Source: JAVBNF01 sp031551725 (GTDB taxonomy: Bacteria > Bacteroidota > Bacteroidia > Bacteroidales > P3). From it: a stretch of DNA of 49,394 bases. Below the pieces are notes generated by a model. It searched no databases, was not told the origin of the DNA, and saw only the letters and a program-made list of their open reading frames with translations. Below, piece by piece: positions 40,071-48,221 of this stretch. The stretch covers positions 1 through 49,394 of the forward strand of contig JAVBNF010000019.1 in assembly GCA_031551725.1 (NCBI GenBank). The letters are read 5' to 3'. The number at the start of each line of letters is the position of its first letter. The stretch's first letter is position 1. The position numbers were made by a program, and so were the translations under genes.

Positions 40071-41867
40071 TTATTTCTTATTAAAATAATCAACCACCAA
40101 CTGCGCTTTGGCTTGGCCGATAACGCCCGCCAGTTCTTCAACAGGAAGGTTGCGGATATTTTTTACCGAATGGAAATTCTGTAAAAGTTTGAGTGCAATG
40201 GTGTCGCCAATACCGGGAATTTCGGTAAGTTCAGTTTTAATCAATCCTTTTTCGTGTTTTTTACGATAATGCGTGATGCCGAAACGGTGCGCTTCGTCGC
40301 GGATTTGTTGAATAATTTTAAGTGTTTCCGATTTTTTATCCAGGTGCAACGGAAATGGATCTCCAGGCTTGAAAATCTCCTCCAATCGCTCGGCAATGCC
40401 TATCAATGCTACTTTATCGAAGATATTTAATTGCGTTAGAATTTTCACAGCCGAACTCAGTTGACCTTTTCCACCATCCACCACAATCAAATTCGGAAGC
40501 GGTTGACCTTCATCTAACACCCGTTTGTAGCGACGATATAAAACTTCCTCCATCGATGCAAAATCATTGGGACCTTCAACCGTACGGATGTTGAAATGGC
40601 GATAATCTTTTTTGGATGGTTTTGCATTTTTGAAAACGGTCATTGCCGAAACCGGATAATCGCCCTGCATGTTCGAATTATCGAAACACTCGATATGCAT
40701 CGGAGGTTCCTTTAAATTCAAGTCTTTCTGCATTTGCGCCAGAATACGCTTGCTGTGACGTTCAGGATCCACCAGATCTTTTTTCTTCTGCTTTTCAAGC
40801 ATGTAGAACTTCAAATTCCGTTCGGAAAGTTCAATTAACTTCTTCTTATCCCCTATTTTCGGAACGCTGACGTGCACGCCCGGAATTTCGATTTCGGGAT
40901 CGATATTCACCAGAATTTCTTTGGTTTCGCTGTGAAAACGTTCGCGAAAATCGACCATCGCGAAAGCAAGCAGTTCTTTCAAATCTTCATCCAATTTGGA
41001 TTTCAATTCAATCGTATGTGCTTGAACAACGGCGCCGTCAACCACTTTCAGGAAATTCGCGTAAGCGGCTTCGTCATCCGAATCAATCGAAAATACGTCC
41101 ACATCTTTCAACGTATTGCTGAATACGGTGGATTTACTTTGGTAATTTTCAAGCAACTCAATCTTTTCCTTAATGATCTGGGCATTTTCAAACTGCAATT
41201 CATCGGCATACTGCATCATCAAAATCCGCAATTCGCGAATGATTTCAGAAATATTCCCTTTGATGATTTTCTGGATATGCTCAATATTATTTTGATAATC
41301 TTCGGCTGTTTGCAAGGCTTCACAAGGGCCTTTACAGTTGCCGAGATGATATTCCAAGCAGACTTTGAATTTTTTCTTGCGGATGTTTTCATCGCTCAGC
41401 GCAAGACTGCACGTACGCAACGGACAAAGCTCCTTAATCAAATCGAGCAGTGTGTTCATCATACGTACAGATGCGTAGGGACCAAAATATTGCGATCCAT
41501 CTTTAATTACATTACGCGTGGAAAAAATACGCGGAAAAGGCTCATTCTTAATGCAAATCCACGGGTATGTTTTGTCGTCTTTAAGTAAAATATTGTAACG
41601 CGGACGGTATTTTTTAATCAAATTGTTTTCCAACAGAAGCGCATCGAACTCGGTATCGACTACAATGTGCTTGATGTCAAAAATTTTTTTGACAAGTACG
41701 TACGTTTTTCCAGTTTGCTCTTTAGCAAAATAAGATGAAACGCGCTTCTTTAAATTCTTGGCTTTCCCTACATAGATAATGGTTCCATGCTCATCGAAGT
41801 ACTGGTATACCCCCGGCTTATCCGGAAGCGTTCCTAACAAAATGTTAATATCTTTTTTTTTCTCCAT
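40071..41867 (-). CDS. uvrC: Excinuclease ABC subunit C
   Basis: 598 residues. UvrC makes both incisions in nucleotide excision repair. The N-terminal GIY-YIG nuclease reads GVYQYFDEHGTIIYVGKAKNLKKRVSSYF. A Cys cluster follows (CPLRTCS and CLEYHLGNCKGPC). The UVR region for UvrB contact is ADELQFENAQIIKEKIELL. The RNase H-like domain (CFDNSNMQGDYPVSAMTVF, VDGGKGQLSSAV) and C-terminal helix-hairpin-helix (LTEIPGIGDTIALKLLQNFHS) complete it. Divergent from the DUF2851 gene, with a 60-bp spacer. A minus-strand TAAATTTG (41913-41906) may be its -7 box. Confidence 0.95.
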   Translation of the reverse strand: MEKKKDINILLGTLPDKPGVYQYFDEHGTIIYVGKAKNLKKRVSSYFAKEQTGKTYVLVKKIFDIKHIVVDTEFDALLLENNLIKKYRPRYNILLKDDKTYPWICIKNEPFPRIFSTRNVIKDGSQYFGPYASVRMMNTLLDLIKELCPLRTCSLALSDENIRKKKFKVCLEYHLGNCKGPCEALQTAEDYQNNIEHIQKIIKGNISEIIRELRILMMQYADELQFENAQIIKEKIELLENYQSKSTVFSNTLKDVDVFSIDSDDEAAYANFLKVVDGAVVQAHTIELKSKLDEDLKELLAFAMVDFRERFHSETKEILVNIDPEIEIPGVHVSVPKIGDKKKLIELSERNLKFYMLEKQKKKDLVDPERHSKRILAQMQKDLNLKEPPMHIECFDNSNMQGDYPVSAMTVFKNAKPSKKDYRHFNIRTVEGPNDFASMEEVLYRRYKRVLDEGQPLPNLIVVDGGKGQLSSAVKILTQLNIFDKVALIGIAERLEEIFKPGDPFPLHLDKKSETLKIIQQIRDEAHRFGITHYRKKHEKGLIKTELTEIPGIGDTIALKLLQNFHSVKNIRNLPVEELAGVIGQAKAQLVVDYFNKK

Positions 41868-41927
41868 GAATAAAATGACCCTGTCATCGCGTTTATATAT
41901 ATAGACAAATTTACAAAGAATTTTATT

Positions 41928-43199
41928 ATGAACGAAGATTTTTTACATTTCGTATGGAAATTCAAATATTTCCGCGGAAATTTAATTTGCGAAAGCGGTG
42001 AAAATGTACGCATTACAAATACAGGAATACATAACCACGATGCCGGAAGCGATTTCCATGACTCCCGTTTGTACATCGGCGACACGCTTTGGGCCGGCAA
42101 TGTGGAAATTCATGTCAAGGCATCGGACTGGTACGCCCATCATCATCACGAAGACGCGGCTTACGACAATGTGATTTTACACGTCGTTTATGAAAATGAC
42201 AAACCCGTTTATCGAAGAAATGGAGAAGCGATGCCGACGCTTGTTTTGAAAGATCGTTTTCCGGAAGACTTGTACAATCGTTATCTGGAAATTGTACAAC
42301 ACCAAAGTTTTGTAGCTTGCGAAAAACAAATCGGCAATATTCTTCCGGCCAAGCGGATTCACTTTCTGGAGCGCATGGCCATTGAGCGTTTGGAAGAAAA
42401 AGTGGAACGGATTTTAGCCATCAACAAACATTACAATAATTCGTGGGAAGATACGTTTTACGAGAGTCTGCTCACTGCATTCGGCTTGCCGTGCAATCAA
42501 ACGGCGTTCTCCTATTTGGCAAAATCGCTTCCGCTAAATTATTTAAACAAACATAAAAGTAATTTATTTCAGTTGGAAGCCTTGCTTTTCGGGCAGTCCG
42601 GATTGTTGAACAAAGATTTTGAAGACATGTATCTCAAACTATTGAAACAAGAATATTTGTTTTTACAACAAAAATTCAAACTACAGCCTATTGATCCAAA
42701 ATTATGGAAATTCTTACGCATGCGCCCTTCTTCGTTTCCGACCATTCGCTTGGCGCAATTTGCAAAATTACTTTTTGCATCTTCACATTTATTCGCAAAA
42801 ATCCAAAATTGCGAAACCACAGACCGTTTGTACTCCCTACTCCAATGCGATGTTTCGGAATATTGGCAGTCGCATTATGTTTTCGATAAACCGTCGAAAT
42901 GGAATCCAAAAACATTGGGGATAAATTCGCAACAAGGGATTGTTGTCAATGTGATTGCTCCGTTATTATTCGCATACGGAAAAACAACGGGGAAAGAAAA
43001 CCTTTGTCAGCAAGCGTTGAATTATTTATATGCTTTGGAAGCAGAAGAAAATCACGTAATCAAATCCTGGCGGCAGATTGGAATCAGACCTTGCAATGCT
43101 TTAGAATCGCAAGCGCTCATTCACGTTAAGAACAATTATTGTGATTTAAAAAAGTGTTTGGGATGTGAAGTTGGGGTGGAGGTTTTGAAGGGGGGCTAG
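41928..43199 (+). CDS. DUF2851 family protein
   Basis: 423 residues of a family seen almost only in Bacteroidota. It starts MNEDFLHFVWKFKYFRGNL, followed by VRITNTGIHNHDAGSDFHDSRLYIGDTLWAGNVEIHVKASDWYAHHHHEDAAYDNVILHVVY, the most conserved DUF2851 region (residues 22-85; split here by commas in function only), with G-N-D-x-G-P/S-D and N-V-E-x-H residues suggestive of a nuclease-like active site. The C-terminus has CNALESQALIHVKNNYCDLKKCLGCEVG. Function unknown. Its stop codon abuts the left end of the transposon at 43200. Confidence 0.85.
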   Translation: MNEDFLHFVWKFKYFRGNLICESGENVRITNTGIHNHDAGSDFHDSRLYIGDTLWAGNVEIHVKASDWYAHHHHEDAAYDNVILHVVYENDKPVYRRNGEAMPTLVLKDRFPEDLYNRYLEIVQHQSFVACEKQIGNILPAKRIHFLERMAIERLEEKVERILAINKHYNNSWEDTFYESLLTAFGLPCNQTAFSYLAKSLPLNYLNKHKSNLFQLEALLFGQSGLLNKDFEDMYLKLLKQEYLFLQQKFKLQPIDPKLWKFLRMRPSSFPTIRLAQFAKLLFASSHLFAKIQNCETTDRLYSLLQCDVSEYWQSHYVFDKPSKWNPKTLGINSQQGIVVNVIAPLLFAYGKTTGKENLCQQALNYLYALEAEENHVIKSWRQIGIRPCNALESQALIHVKNNYCDLKKCLGCEVGVEVLKGG

Positions 43200-43856
43200 T
43201 TTCAGAAAAATCCCGTAGGGATTACCCCTTGGTAGAAAAAATGTTAAACCCCATCCGTTCCGCATTCCGTAGGAATGCTCCCATCATTAGTAACAATATA
43301 TAAAATAAAAAATGCCAAATACATACACACAAATTCATATCCATACCGTATTTTCTGTAAAAAAAAAGACGTTCTTTGATTAGCGTAGATTTCGAAGAAA
43401 GCTTGTATAAATACATTATTTCGATTATTCAAAACCGAGGACACAAAGTTTTATCCATTGGAGGAATGCCCGACCATGTGCATATTTTATTTGGATTCAG
43501 GCCAACCCAATCTTTGTCAAGTCTCATGCAGGAAGTAAAACGAGATTCATCAGAATGGATAAATAAAAATAAATTGACAGTAGAACGGTTTTCATGGCAA
43601 GAAGGCTACGGTGCATTTTCATACAGCAAGTCTCACGTTCCGAACGTAATAAATTATATTCTAAGGCAGAAAGCGCATCATTCGCATAAAACATTTTTAG
43701 ATGAATATCGAAAAATGCTGGACGATTTTGGGGTGGAATATGATCCACAATATGTTTTTACATCTGTTGAATAATGGGCGCATTCCTACGGAATGCGTGG
43801 AAAATCACATATTAAACATTCTACCAAGAGATAATCCCTACGGGATTTTTCTGAAA
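43200..43856. mobile_element. REP/RAYT transposon with long imperfect terminal inverted repeats
   Basis: Left end 43200-43284 and right end 43774-43856 are imperfect inverted repeats. Both have TTTCAGAAAAATCCCGTAGG at the outer edge, then CTTGGTAGAA, then the inner palindrome GCATTCCGTAGGAATGC, then CCCAT. Each end contains two small palindromes centred on CCGTAGG, as in REP pairs mobilised by RAYT (TnpA-REP) enzymes. A single transposase-like gene fills the space. It sits exactly between a stop codon and the end of a convergent gene. Confidence 0.88.
43312..43774 (+). CDS. REP-associated tyrosine transposase (RAYT, Y1/HUH), frameshifted in a poly(A) tract
   Basis: ATG 43312 opens PNTYTQIHIHTVFSVKKK, the expected N-terminus, but stops soon after. 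The rest (from about 43367: RRSLISVDFEESLY onward) is 1 nt out of frame. The shift lies in a run of nine A (43358-43368); eight A would give one continuous protein of about 153 residues. The HUH metal motif is HVHI in GGMPDHVHILFGF, and the catalytic Tyr is in YGAFSYSKSHVP. Transcriptional slippage on A9, a true inactivating mutation, or a base-calling error are all possible. An internal TTG at 43376 would give only the truncated form. Confidence 0.85.
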
Positions 43857-43878
43857 CCTGAAATTCGAAATCCCAAAT

Positions 43879-45828
43879 TTAATAAACCATTTTATTATCA
43901 ATCAATCGCTCATTATACGTTTGCAGAAACGCTTTAAACTTATTATTGAGGCGTTCGACCATTTCCGGTTGTTGATCTTTGAGATTATTTTTTAAAAGCG
44001 GATCATCATCGTATTTGAATAAGGCTATCGGTCCGTTTTCATTGGTATGGAGCACATAATCGCCTTCATAAATCTGATACGTTCCATTCAGATAATTAAT
44101 CGCAAAATGCTTGTTGTTATTTGTATCCAATGCATTGAAGCCAAATCCAAAATAGGGTTTATCATAATGTAAATACCCCAAAATTGTGGGCATAATGTCG
44201 ATTTGTTGGATAACCGAATGTTCAATATGTATACCTTTCAATTCGGGATTATGCGGATCGTAAATCACAATCGGAATTTTAAATAAGCCAACAGAAGAGC
44301 TGTATTCTTCATAAAAAGTTTGATTGGTATGATCGGCAACGAAAACGAAAATCGTATTTTTAAACCACGGCATTTTCTCCGCTGTGGCGAAAAAATTGCG
44401 CAAAGCATTATCGGTGTAGCCGATACATTTATGAACTTCTAATTTCCCCAAAGGAAATTTGCCTTCATACTCTTTCGGCAAAGTGAATGGATGATGCGAC
44501 GAAAGTGAAAAAATCGTACCTAAAAACGGTTCCGGTTTTTGATTCAATGTATTTGCAAAATATTGAAAAAACGGTTCATCAAAAATGCCCCACCAACCGT
44601 CGAAATCTTTATTGTTGTTATACTCATTCATGCCGTAATAGTTGTCATATCCGGCCATTGCGGCAAAGGCTTGAAAGCCCATGGAACCATTTGGAGCACC
44701 GTGGAAAAACGCCGAATAATAGCCTTTTTCTTTCAAAAGATTGGGCAGCGCTTTAACCGGATTATTTGCATAAATCGACAATACATAGGGATCCACAAAC
44801 GACGGAATACTTGCAATTACCGACGGCATGGCATCAATGGACTTGCGACCATTGGCAAAGCTGTGTTCAAACGTCAAACTCTGACTGACAATAGAATCGA
44901 AAAACGGCGTATATCCGCAATAATCCTTGATGTGCGAATTTTTATTTAAAGAACCGATATGTTCGGTTGCAAAACTTTCGAGGATGATAATAACTACATT
45001 TTTAGGCGTAAATTTTCCGCTATCGGCAGGAAAATGCACGGGCGTATAAATATTTTCCAGTTCCGCCTGTGATTTAAAATAATCCAACTTTTTATATTGA
45101 TTACGCTTTAAGGTGCGATAAATCGAAAACGGCGTATTCAGCACTATACCGATATCCATTGGTTTATCAACATATTGCGCCGCATTGCTAATCGTAATCG
45201 GACGTGTGCTGTGGCGAAAATTTCCACGAATCCCTCCTACCGCCAAATAAATGCAAATTGGCACCAATAATGTATGCACCACATAAAACACCCACGATTT
45301 TTTGATAATCGGTTCGCGAAGTTTTACTAATTTATATATGAAAACCAGCAATGCAACCATTGCAATCCAGAACAAAAGTACCGGCCAGTAATCAATCAAA
45401 AAACGCCCCATCAAAGCCGTATTTCCTTTATCGTTGGCAAATTCGCTGAATACCGACCAGGTTGTGCGGCGCGAAGTAAAACGATAATATATAAAATCTG
45501 CACAATTGGCTGCTAACGCAACGGAATTCGTTACATAAAAAATCCATTTGAAAATATTTTGAAAAATACGATGATAGCGAAAGCGAAAAGGCAGCAGAAA
45601 TGCAATCAGATAAACACTGTTCGTATATAAAACAGCTGTTAAATCGAAATGCCAGCCGCCGTTCATCAGTTTCATGAAATAGCCGAACGTCATGTCGGGA
45701 AACAAATCGGTATTGAACAGATAGAACGCCACCCGGCAAATGGAAAATAGCAGCATTACCATGGCAAGACGTGCAATCAAAACGAAGTAAATGCTTCCGC
45801 TGATTTGTTTGAAAATATTTTTATTCAT
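43879..45828 (-). CDS. LTA synthase-like membrane sulfatase/phosphotransferase
   Basis: 649 residues. Five N-terminal transmembrane helices (residues about 13-190) precede an extracytoplasmic alkaline-phosphatase-superfamily domain. Metal-site and nucleophile blocks: NVVIIILESFATEHIG (Glu, near 280), GRKSIDAMPSVIASI (Ser in the place of the nucleophilic Thr, near 330), FVFVADHTNQ (Asp-His, near 500). In Gram-negative bacteria such proteins transfer phosphoglycerol or phosphoethanolamine to envelope glycans. The substrate here is unknown. Its 3' end is 23 bp from the transposon. Confidence 0.85.
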   Translation of the reverse strand: MNKNIFKQISGSIYFVLIARLAMVMLLFSICRVAFYLFNTDLFPDMTFGYFMKLMNGGWHFDLTAVLYTNSVYLIAFLLPFRFRYHRIFQNIFKWIFYVTNSVALAANCADFIYYRFTSRRTTWSVFSEFANDKGNTALMGRFLIDYWPVLLFWIAMVALLVFIYKLVKLREPIIKKSWVFYVVHTLLVPICIYLAVGGIRGNFRHSTRPITISNAAQYVDKPMDIGIVLNTPFSIYRTLKRNQYKKLDYFKSQAELENIYTPVHFPADSGKFTPKNVVIIILESFATEHIGSLNKNSHIKDYCGYTPFFDSIVSQSLTFEHSFANGRKSIDAMPSVIASIPSFVDPYVLSIYANNPVKALPNLLKEKGYYSAFFHGAPNGSMGFQAFAAMAGYDNYYGMNEYNNNKDFDGWWGIFDEPFFQYFANTLNQKPEPFLGTIFSLSSHHPFTLPKEYEGKFPLGKLEVHKCIGYTDNALRNFFATAEKMPWFKNTIFVFVADHTNQTFYEEYSSSVGLFKIPIVIYDPHNPELKGIHIEHSVIQQIDIMPTILGYLHYDKPYFGFGFNALDTNNNKHFAINYLNGTYQIYEGDYVLHTNENGPIALFKYDDDPLLKNNLKDQQPEMVERLNNKFKAFLQTYNERLIDNKMVY

Positions 45829-45848
45829 AAGAGAATGTTTCGAATTTG

Positions 45849-45856
45849 CAAAAGTA
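45849..45856 (-). promoter_or_regulatory. Predicted -7 box of the LTA synthase-like gene
   Basis: TACTTTTG on the minus strand, 20 nt before the ATG at 45828, in the 45-bp gap after the SprT-like gene. Confidence 0.65.
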
Positions 45857-45873
45857 CAAAAAAGTTGCCAAAC

Positions 45874-46518
45874 CTAACAGGTTTTATCAACTCCTTCCGC
45901 AGGCACAACCACTGCCAAGGGATGAAAGCGATATATCCGATTACTATCCAAGCAAATACAACGATAATTTTTCCGTATTTTTTCTTTTTTTTGAAAACGG
46001 TTTGCCTGATATGTAAAAACGGCGTCATACGGAAGCTGTTCCACATAAATGCCTGCTTTTTCTTTTGAGCGACTGCCATAATGGTCGAGTACCCGCATCA
46101 AATGCGTGTCAGACGAACTGGATGCCGCGGTTTTACGGGCATAATTCAACAAAGCTGCGGCCACATCTTCGGGAAAACATTTGATTTCTATAAAATGAAA
46201 AATCAATTTATTAAAAAAAGTTTTCCATTCCTGTCCGTGTGGCTGCACACGATTTCGGTGTTCCTCAAATGTTTGTAGATGCGCCCATTCGTGCAAAAAG
46301 GTAATTAAAAATGCATAGGGGTTTAAATCGGCATTGACCGATATCTCGTGATATTTACTTCCGTTTTGAGGAGGGCGATAGTCGCCGAACTTCGAATCCC
46401 GCTTTCGCGAAAGCGTAATTTGAACGGGTTTAGAGCCGATTAATCGCAATACATCTGCCAAGGCAAGCGATGGAATGTAGGGCGACAGCGCTTTTTGCAA
46501 ATCATATTCGTGCTTCAT
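45874..46518 (-). CDS. SprT-like zinc metalloprotease-family protein
   Basis: About 214 residues from ATG 46518 (KHEYDLQKALSPYIP). The upstream in-frame extension would be antisense-like sequence within the lipoprotein gene. The zinc motif HEWAH is near residue 76, and NPYAFLITFLHEWAHLQTFEEH and PHGQEWKTFFNKLI are the typical SprT context (HGxxW). The C-terminal part has Y-R-C-I-C near the end but lacks a clear full zinc ribbon. SprT/Spartan homologues act on DNA-protein crosslinks in eukaryotes, and the bacterial role is unclear. It overlaps the lipoprotein gene by 17 nt. Confidence 0.8.
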   Translation of the reverse strand: MKHEYDLQKALSPYIPSLALADVLRLIGSKPVQITLSRKRDSKFGDYRPPQNGSKYHEISVNADLNPYAFLITFLHEWAHLQTFEEHRNRVQPHGQEWKTFFNKLIFHFIEIKCFPEDVAAALLNYARKTAASSSSDTHLMRVLDHYGSRSKEKAGIYVEQLPYDAVFTYQANRFQKKEKIRKNYRCICLDSNRIYRFHPLAVVVPAEGVDKTC

Positions 46519-46672
46519 AAGCGGCAGTCTCCGGCAACTTATACGACCAATGCGGGCAATCGCAAGACCGTTTCTTTTTCTTCTTGGTTTTATAGGTCGG
46601 ATGCTGTGTTGCACAAGCAGCAAACAAGGAAAAAGTAAGGATAAACAAAATTATTTTCTTCAAGTTTTTCAT
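46502..46672 (-). CDS. Small predicted lipoprotein
   Basis: 56 residues from ATG 46672 (KNLKKIILFILTFSLFAAC). The lipobox FAAC puts the lipidated Cys at residue 20. The mature part is very short and basic (TKKKKKRSCDCPHWSYKLPE). The CDCPHWSY segment resembles the C-termini of other small Bacteroidota lipoproteins. The -7 box ends only 4 nt before the ATG, so its mRNA may be leaderless. It overlaps the SprT-like gene. Confidence 0.7.
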   Translation of the reverse strand: MKNLKKIILFILTFSLFAACATQHPTYKTKKKKKRSCDCPHWSYKLPETAAYEARI

Positions 46673-46676
46673 TATA

Positions 46677-46684
46677 CAAAGGTA
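46677..46684 (-). promoter_or_regulatory. Predicted -7 box of the lipoprotein-sprT pair
   Basis: TACCTTTG on the minus strand. The usual start point about 6 nt further would fall at the lipoprotein ATG (46672). Confidence 0.6.
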
Positions 46685-46711
46685 CAAAAAATATACGATG
46701 TACGATGTTAT

Positions 46712-47098
46712 TTATTTCAAACTTTGTGTGGATTTCAAATAATTAAGAAAACGTCCAGCAAATGCAATTCCGGTAAAAAATGCCAAAGTCAAAAAAACAT
46801 ACACCCAATTCGTGTAATTTGGTGAATAATTACGAACATCAAATGTTTTCAAATTGATATTTAATACTCCATAATCCTGAGGAACCAAAAGTCCAATGGA
46901 AGCAAGGATAGCAAACAAGAAAATCAATGTCAGCAGCACACCCAACATCGAAAGCAAAACGCTGTTATTGCGTTTCCTCTGCAATTCTTTTTGTTCGATT
47001 TGAAGCATAATCCCGTCGGAAAAACAGTCTTCCACTTTTTGCAAAGGCAGATTCTCCAACATTTTTTCTAAGTCTTCTTCTGTTATATAAGATTTCAT
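46712..47098 (-). CDS. Probable membrane anti-sigma-type protein
   Basis: 128 residues, 12 nt downstream of the ECF sigma gene. A hydrophilic N-terminus of about 45 residues (EEDLEKMLENLPLQKVEDCFSDGIMLQIEQ) precedes two transmembrane helices (LLSMLGVLLTLIFLFAILASIGLLV; VYVFLTLAFFTGIAFAGRFL). No anti-sigma domain is recognisable by eye. Position and topology suggest it restrains the sigma factor (inference). Confidence 0.65.
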   Translation of the reverse strand: MKSYITEEDLEKMLENLPLQKVEDCFSDGIMLQIEQKELQRKRNNSVLLSMLGVLLTLIFLFAILASIGLLVPQDYGVLNINLKTFDVRNYSPNYTNWVYVFLTLAFFTGIAFAGRFLNYLKSTQSLK

Positions 47099-47110
47099 AA
47101 TTCTTTCATT

Positions 47111-47701
47111 CTAATTATCCAACACATCGTGAAGTTCGTGCTGCAAGCGGATTTCCAGAATTTCTTTCAGCATTTTTCGGGCACGGTGCAAACGGACTTT
47201 CACATTCGATATTTCTATATTTGTAATCGCAGCAATTTCTTCAATACTATTTTCACCTTGATAAAACAAGGTAATCACAGCTGCGTACTCTTGCGGCAGT
47301 TTATTTATCGCATATTCTAACTCTCTATTTCTATCATTATTATGTAGAACACTATCCGCATTCCAATGCGACGGGTGGTTTTGCAACACACGTTCTACAG
47401 TTTTATTTTCAATACTATTGACTTCCAATTGCTTTTTACGTTGCAAAGTACAGGCCGTGTTAAACACAATGGTATAAAGCCACGTAGAAAACTTCGACTG
47501 TCCGCGAAACTGCCCTAAAGCTTGATAGGCTTTCAAAAAAGCATCCTGTGCAACTTCTTCGGCGTCTTCGCGATTATTCACAACGCGCAAAGCCAATGTA
47601 TACACAAAATCGCGATAGCGGTTCACCAACATTGCATAAGCATGTCGCTGCCCTCGCAAGGTCTGACTGATGAGTTCCAAATCGTTAATTTCTGTATGCA
47701 T
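47111..47701 (-). CDS. ECF RNA polymerase sigma factor
   Basis: 196 residues with regions 2 and 4 of the sigma-70 family only. Region 2: YRDFVYTLALRVVNNREDAEEVAQDAFLKAYQALGQFRGQSKFSTWLYTI. In that stretch DAEE..QDAF is the core-binding motif, and it is quoted here in two parts only as DAEEVAQDAF and FSTWLYTI. Region 4: LPQEYAAVITLFYQGENSIEEI with the NVKVRLHRARKML recognition helix. It starts at ATG 47701, directly after an ECF-type promoter, so it is probably autoregulated. Divergent from a small membrane protein that has a matching promoter. Confidence 0.92.
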   Translation of the reverse strand: MHTEINDLELISQTLRGQRHAYAMLVNRYRDFVYTLALRVVNNREDAEEVAQDAFLKAYQALGQFRGQSKFSTWLYTIVFNTACTLQRKKQLEVNSIENKTVERVLQNHPSHWNADSVLHNNDRNRELEYAINKLPQEYAAVITLFYQGENSIEEIAAITNIEISNVKVRLHRARKMLKEILEIRLQHELHDVLDN

Positions 47702-47709
47702 GATGGTAT

Positions 47710-47736
47710 GACGACAAATGTATGTGTAAAGTTACA
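47710..47736 (-). promoter_or_regulatory. ECF-type promoter of the sigma gene
   Basis: Minus strand: TGTAAC (47736-47731), 17-bp spacer, CGTC (47713-47710). This is the -35 AAC / -10 CGTC pattern of ECF sigma factors. The start codon is only 8 nt after the -10 motif. Confidence 0.6.
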
Positions 47737-47753
47737 ATTTTTTTTATTTTTCC

Positions 47754-47779
47754 TGTAACCTTTTTTGTACAGCGTTGTC
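47754..47779 (+). promoter_or_regulatory. ECF-type promoter of the DUF6249-like gene
   Basis: TGTAAC (47754-47759), 17-bp spacer, GTC (47777-47779). It mirrors the promoter on the other strand, suggesting both genes belong to one sigma regulon. Confidence 0.6.
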
Positions 47780-47809
47780 AAATGTTCGTAAATCAATTTT
47801 TTTTAACTT

Positions 47810-48154
47810 ATGACAACATTAGAAGACATTATGCCGTTTATTATGATCATCATTCTTGGAGTTTCCGTTTGCACTTTATTCTTTGGCTTGGGATATCTCC
47901 GTTATAAAGAACGTATGACGATGATAGAAAAAGACTTGACGAATCCACTTCCGGCAAACAAAAGTAAAAGAGCCATTCGTTTTGGCTTTCCAATTATGTT
48001 TATGGGCATTGGCCTTTTGACAGCTTTTTTATTGGATACGCTCTTGCTTCACGGCATTGCGAATGTGGAGGCCATTTATTTCAGTTGTGTCATGATTTTC
48101 GGTGGGATCGGATTTATCATCGCCTATTTTGTTTCGGGCGATGCAAAAGAATAA
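47810..48154 (+). CDS. DUF6249-like small membrane protein
   Basis: 114 residues with three transmembrane helices: IMPFIMIIILGVSVCTLFFGLGYL (about 7-30), FGFPIMFMGIGLLTAFLLDTLLL (about 58-80) and AIYFSCVMIFGGIGFIIAYFV (about 87-108). A charged loop with RYKERMTMIEKDL follows helix 1. In Bacteroidota such proteins often accompany ECF sigma genes (DUF6249). Here it is divergent from one and has an ECF-type promoter, so it is a likely target or modulator. Function unknown. Confidence 0.8.
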   Translation: MTTLEDIMPFIMIIILGVSVCTLFFGLGYLRYKERMTMIEKDLTNPLPANKSKRAIRFGFPIMFMGIGLLTAFLLDTLLLHGIANVEAIYFSCVMIFGGIGFIIAYFVSGDAKE

Positions 48155-48172
48155 ATTTTGCTAAAGATTCAA

Positions 48173-48205
48173 CAAACACAGCCTGAAAATTTCAGGCTGT
48201 GTTTG
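48173..48205. terminator. Bidirectional terminator between convergent genes
   Basis: 16-bp perfect arms CAAACACAGCCTGAAA / TTTCAGGCTGTGTTTG with a single A between them. Sits between the DUF6249-like gene and the LRR gene. Confidence 0.85.
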
Positions 48206-48221
48206 TTATCGTTATGATTTC

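Noticed and set aside
40872..41588. 238-residue open frame on the plus strand inside uvrC
   Set aside because: It is the antisense of a strongly recognised UvrC region, has Phe/Ile-rich composition typical of reverse-frame shadows, and has no promoter or family signature.
43376..43774. RAYT starting at internal TTG 43376 as a complete gene
   Set aside because: The expected N-terminus (PNTYTQIHIHTVFSVK) is present just upstream in another frame, so the shorter form is a product of the frameshift.
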